Source: an uncultured Bacilli bacterium (GTDB lineage: Bacteria; Bacillota_I; Bacilli_A; RF39; UBA660). Taken from it: a DNA stretch of 6,428 nt. This document shows, one piece after another, positions 4,537 to 6,428 of this stretch. The notes beneath the pieces were generated by a model. That model did not search any database, had not been told where the DNA came from, and saw only the letters and a program-made list of their open reading frames with translations. The translations under genes were made by a program, and so were the position numbers. Where the stretch lies: positions 1 to 6,428 of the forward strand of contig CANQRJ010000081.1 in the NCBI GenBank assembly GCA_947626215.1. Direction: 5' to 3'. How positions within the stretch are numbered: position 1 is the first letter of the stretch; the number at the start of each line of letters is the position of its first letter.

Positions 4537-4565
4537 ATTATAGCAAACATTCATTTCTTTTGCAA
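4537..4565 (-). promoter_or_regulatory. Promoter of toxin-like gene 3
   Basis: TTGCAA (4565-4560), a 17-bp spacer and TATAAT (4542-4537), with an extended TGC before the -10. The spacer ends AATGTTTGC just as in toxin 1. The predicted start is at about G4529, where the self-complementary arm begins. Confidence 0.88.
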
Positions 4566-4601
4566 CAAAGTTATAGTACTCTCTATAAAAGCAATTTTCT
4601 C

Positions 4602-4630
4602 TTTACAAAATTTCATTCTTATCATAAAAT
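4602..4630 (+). promoter_or_regulatory. Promoter of the metallopeptidase-like gene
   Basis: TTTACA (4602-4607), a 17-bp spacer and TAAAAT (4625-4630) on the plus strand. The predicted start near 4637 leaves a leader of only about 24 nt that consists mainly of the G8 tract and its flanks. Confidence 0.65.
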
Positions 4631-4644
4631 AATACTTATGTTTT

Positions 4645-4652
4645 GGGGGGGG
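4645..4652 (+). promoter_or_regulatory. G8 homopolymer occupying the ribosome-binding position
   Basis: Eight consecutive G lie 8 nt before the ATG at 4661, where the SD belongs; no other purine-rich SD is present. G8 can pair with the anti-SD CCUCC through G-C and one G-U pair. A pure G run in such AT-rich DNA is rare and prone to slippage, which would alter SD length and spacing. It is also a common place for sequencing-length errors. Confidence 0.7.
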
Positions 4653-4660
4653 TTTATATA

Positions 4661-5773
4661 ATGAAATACGAATGGAACAAACAAATTTTAGAAAATCAAA
4701 AAAGAAAAGCACTCGTGTATTTAAAAAGAAAAAATTTAACGCAAGAACAAAAAGATTCTGTTTTAGATGTATTAAGTAACATTCATGATTTACAAAACAT
4801 TCAAAGTAGAAACAATAAAGGAAAAAAAGAAAAATACTTAGATCCTAAATGTTATTTAACCAAAAAAATCTATGAAGATTATCATGACATTCCATATTGG
4901 GTAAAAGAAATTTCACTAAAATCAATGTCTTCTTTTGAAACATGGGAAAAAAGAAAAACAACCCCCTTACCTACTGAGCATTTATCGAATGAAACTCTAC
5001 TTCATGAAACCTATCAATTCGCATTATGGACAAAGAAAAAAGAATACATTCAATTTTTCAAAAATTATTATTTAGATCGAAATGATTTTTTGCAATTTTT
5101 TCAAAAAGAAAATTCTCTAGACTATGGCCAATTAGAAACAATATTTTATAAAAATCAATATTTTCCATTTATCTATGTAAATAAATGGAATACCATTGAG
5201 GATATTGGCACCTTAATTCATGAAAGTTTACATGCATACTTTTTCAGAAAAAATAAAAATTTAACTATGGAAAGCGATTACTACTATATTTCTGAAGTAG
5301 AAGGAGACTTTGCAGACTACCTTTTTCCTTATTACTTAGAAGAAAAAAATTTAGCATCAAAAACCACAATTGAAAATTTAAAAAATCAATATTTCTTAAA
5401 TAAATTTCAAGAATTTTCAGAATTTTATTACATTTATAAATTATGTAAAATCTATCATCAAGAAAAAGAAATAACAATAGAAAAATTAACACTTGAATAT
5501 TTAAAAGATTCTTTCTTTAAAATCGATGAAAACATTTTAAACACATCCATTCAAAGTCCTACTTGGAATGCCAAATATTTAATGAGTTTCCTTATATTCT
5601 TAGATATTGTAGAAACAAATCAAAAAGATCCTCAAAAATGTTTTGATATCATTTCAAAGATTCGTTTCAATCAAAAAGAAAATGTTCTTTCCATTTTAGA
5701 AAAGAACAACGTTCACTTTTTTGAAGATCATTATAAAAATTTAAGAAAAGTTTTGACTCATTACCAAAAATAA
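4661..5773 (+). CDS. Compact M3-like (gluzincin) zinc metallopeptidase
   Basis: This 370-aa soluble protein has no signal peptide. Residues 187-191 (HESLH) form an HExxH zinc site and are followed by ISEVEGDFADYLF, whose E212 sits where the M3/oligoendopeptidase-F family has its third zinc ligand (AEIAS-F-NE). Next comes EFYYIYKLCKIY (254-265), resembling the HFYYxFYVYxY substrate-binding segment, but with Glu254 where the family usually has His. M3 enzymes are typically about 550-700 aa and degrade peptides in the cytoplasm; this one is much shorter, lacking part of the N-terminal helical region. The ATG at 4661 is preferred; the frame is open to a TTG at 4643 inside the G tract. It has its own promoter. 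Its last 33 bases overlap the end of the convergent gene at 5741-6151. Family assignment is moderate and activity unproven. Confidence 0.72.
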   Translation: MKYEWNKQILENQKRKALVYLKRKNLTQEQKDSVLDVLSNIHDLQNIQSRNNKGKKEKYLDPKCYLTKKIYEDYHDIPYWVKEISLKSMSSFETWEKRKTTPLPTEHLSNETLLHETYQFALWTKKKEYIQFFKNYYLDRNDFLQFFQKENSLDYGQLETIFYKNQYFPFIYVNKWNTIEDIGTLIHESLHAYFFRKNKNLTMESDYYYISEVEGDFADYLFPYYLEEKNLASKTTIENLKNQYFLNKFQEFSEFYYIYKLCKIYHQEKEITIEKLTLEYLKDSFFKIDENILNTSIQSPTWNAKYLMSFLIFLDIVETNQKDPQKCFDIISKIRFNQKENVLSILEKNNVHFFEDHYKNLRKVLTHYQK

Positions 5774-6151
5774 AGCTTTTTTTAAAGCAAAATAATCAGG
5801 AACGACATAATCTTTAGAACTCAAACCTACTAAAGCCGTATCATATTTTTTATAATTTAAAACACAAACCTTATCATACCCTTGCACGGCAAAATCAGCT
5901 AAATCTTCTAAAGTAATATTATATTTCTCATATAAAACAGGATTTTTTTGAAAATCAGAAATAGAAAGTTCTCTTCCTACATAGATGTTATGAACTTCCT
6001 CTTTCTTTTTTTGTCTTTTTTTAATACAAACCCCTGTAATTAAAGGAATAGATAAAGAAAATTGTTTCTCCAAAAAAGTAAAAGGAGATTTTGTAACTTC
6101 TTCAGTTTGACAATTTTTTCCAACCAAATAATGAATTTGATAATTTTTCAT
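5741..6151 (-). CDS. Hypothetical protein (136 aa), unrecognised
   Basis: I do not recognise this 136-aa protein. It has no signal peptide or membrane segment. A Lys-rich stretch (CIKKRQKKKEEV, about residues 42-53) is followed by an acidic, probably helical segment (YNITLEDLADFAVQGYDKV) and hydrophobic residues near the C-terminus. The ATG at 6151 is preceded by GGTGA at 6-nt spacing and by a good promoter (6172-6200), which argues that the gene is real although its leader would be only about 14 nt. It converges on the metallopeptidase gene and overlaps its last 33 bases tail to tail, so the two could interfere through antisense transcripts. Codon use and AT content look like its neighbours. 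Confidence 0.7.
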   Translation of the reverse strand: MKNYQIHYLVGKNCQTEEVTKSPFTFLEKQFSLSIPLITGVCIKKRQKKKEEVHNIYVGRELSISDFQKNPVLYEKYNITLEDLADFAVQGYDKVCVLNYKKYDTALVGLSSKDYVVPDYFALKKALFLVMSQNFS

Positions 6152-6171
6152 ACATTTTCACCAGTAAAAAT

Positions 6172-6200
6172 ATTCTAAAGGAAACTTTAAAAAAAGTCAA
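6172..6200 (-). promoter_or_regulatory. Sigma-A promoter of the 136-aa hypothetical gene
   Basis: TTGACT (6200-6195), a 17-bp spacer and TAGAAT (6177-6172) on the minus strand. The predicted start near 6165 leaves a very short leader that begins almost at the GGTGA ribosome site. Confidence 0.75.
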
Positions 6201-6253
6201 TTTCTTTTATGAAGGAATGAATTAATTTATAAAGTAACTTATTTCACTTGTTA

Positions 6254-6274
6254 TTAAATACTTTGTGTATTTAA
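6254..6274. repeat. AT-rich inverted repeat of unknown role
   Basis: TTAAATAC (6254-6261) and GTATTTAA (6267-6274) form a perfect 8-bp dyad with a 5-nt centre, in the gene-free stretch upstream of the 136-aa gene. No T tract follows on either strand, so it does not look like a terminator. It could be an operator. Nothing else is recognised between 6201 and 6352. Confidence 0.3.
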
Positions 6275-6352
6275 GTACTTGCCTACTTCTTACAAGAAAA
6301 AAGATGATCAATAATCCTCTTACATAATAAAAAAAGTGTAATAGTAATTCAC

Positions 6353-6428
6353 TGTAAAAGTCAATAATAAAATGTACAAAAAGTGGAAAAAATTCATGTA
6401 CAAAAAATGGAATATAATGTACAGTTCA
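6353..6428 (+). mobile_element. Possible end of an IS21-family insertion sequence (partial)
   Basis: From TGTAAAAGTC at 6353 the sequence carries spaced TGTA repeats: TGTACAAAAAGTGG (6373-6386), TGTACAAAAAATGG (6397-6410) and TGTACA again (6419-6424), at intervals of 24 and 22 bases. IS21-family elements characteristically start with 5'-TG and carry multiple short direct repeats at their ends that bind the IstA transposase. The composition and TGTAAA/TGTACA style resemble such ends in Firmicutes. No transposase gene is in view, so this is pattern recognition only. Binding sites for another DNA-binding protein are the alternative. Confidence 0.45.

Noticed and set aside
5265..5492. 75-aa minus-strand ORF inside the peptidase gene
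   Set aside because: It is a shadow of the AT-rich metallopeptidase frame with no SD or promoter.
5775..5788. GCTTT...AAAGC hairpin at the convergent gene ends as a terminator
   Set aside because: The stem is only 5 bp. On the plus strand no T tract follows, and on the minus strand it lies inside the coding region of the 136-aa gene.
6372..6424. TGTACA repeats as a short CRISPR array
   Set aside because: The repeats are only about 14 bp, spaced 22-24 bp apart, and degenerate. An IS end or protein-binding sites fit better.
1..6428. Mycoplasma-type genetic code (TGA = Trp)
   Set aside because: All Trp codons checked in pnp, the DUF368 gene and the peptidase gene are TGG, and the toxin-1 ORF ends sensibly at TGA.

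Overview
The window is AT-rich and encodes Gram-positive-type proteins with strong AGGAGG-like ribosome sites and sigma-A-type promoters. Six of six Trp codons in the peptidase gene, and those checked in pnp and the DUF368 gene, are TGG. One small ORF ends in TGA. The standard bacterial code therefore applies, not the Mycoplasma code. The best guess is an uncultured low-GC member of the Bacilli/Erysipelotrichia/RF39-like lineages; this is inference from composition and protein flavour.

Left part (1-3623, minus strand): a housekeeping operon read right to left. It has a sigma-A promoter (3595-3623), a structured leader, rpsO (ribosomal protein S15), an intercistronic terminator-like hairpin, pnp (polynucleotide phosphorylase) and a DUF368/PopT-type undecaprenyl-phosphate transporter gene, and ends at a hairpin at about 133-166. 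Left of that lie two DnaA-box-like 9-mers in inverted orientation and the first eight codons of another minus-strand gene that leaves the window.

Middle part (3624-4600) has no conventional gene but is the most interesting stretch. It holds three tandem copies of a cassette that looks like a type I toxin-antitoxin module. Copies 1 and 3 each have a tiny hydrophobic peptide ORF on the minus strand (30 and 25 aa). Each ORF has a near-identical strong promoter (17-bp spacer, TGC-TATAAT) and an SD. On the plus strand, each has a short RNA of about 112-116 nt with its own promoter and a rho-independent terminator abutting or overlapping the toxin stop codon, so the RNA is antisense to the toxin 3' UTR. 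In both intact copies the first ~27-34 nt of the predicted toxin mRNA are complementary to its own 3' end, through arms that differ between copies but stay paired within each. That is the long-range 5'-3' fold seen in hok-, AapA- and related type I toxin mRNAs. Copy 2 is a fossil: its toxin start, toxin promoter and antitoxin terminator are gone, but its antitoxin promoter is intact and probably reads into copy 3.

Right part: a compact HExxH (M3-like) metallopeptidase gene on the plus strand, preceded by an unusual G8 tract where the SD should be. It overlaps tail-to-tail with an unrecognised 136-aa minus-strand gene that has a good promoter. The last ~75 bases carry TGTACA-type repeats resembling one end of an IS21-family insertion sequence whose body would lie outside the window.
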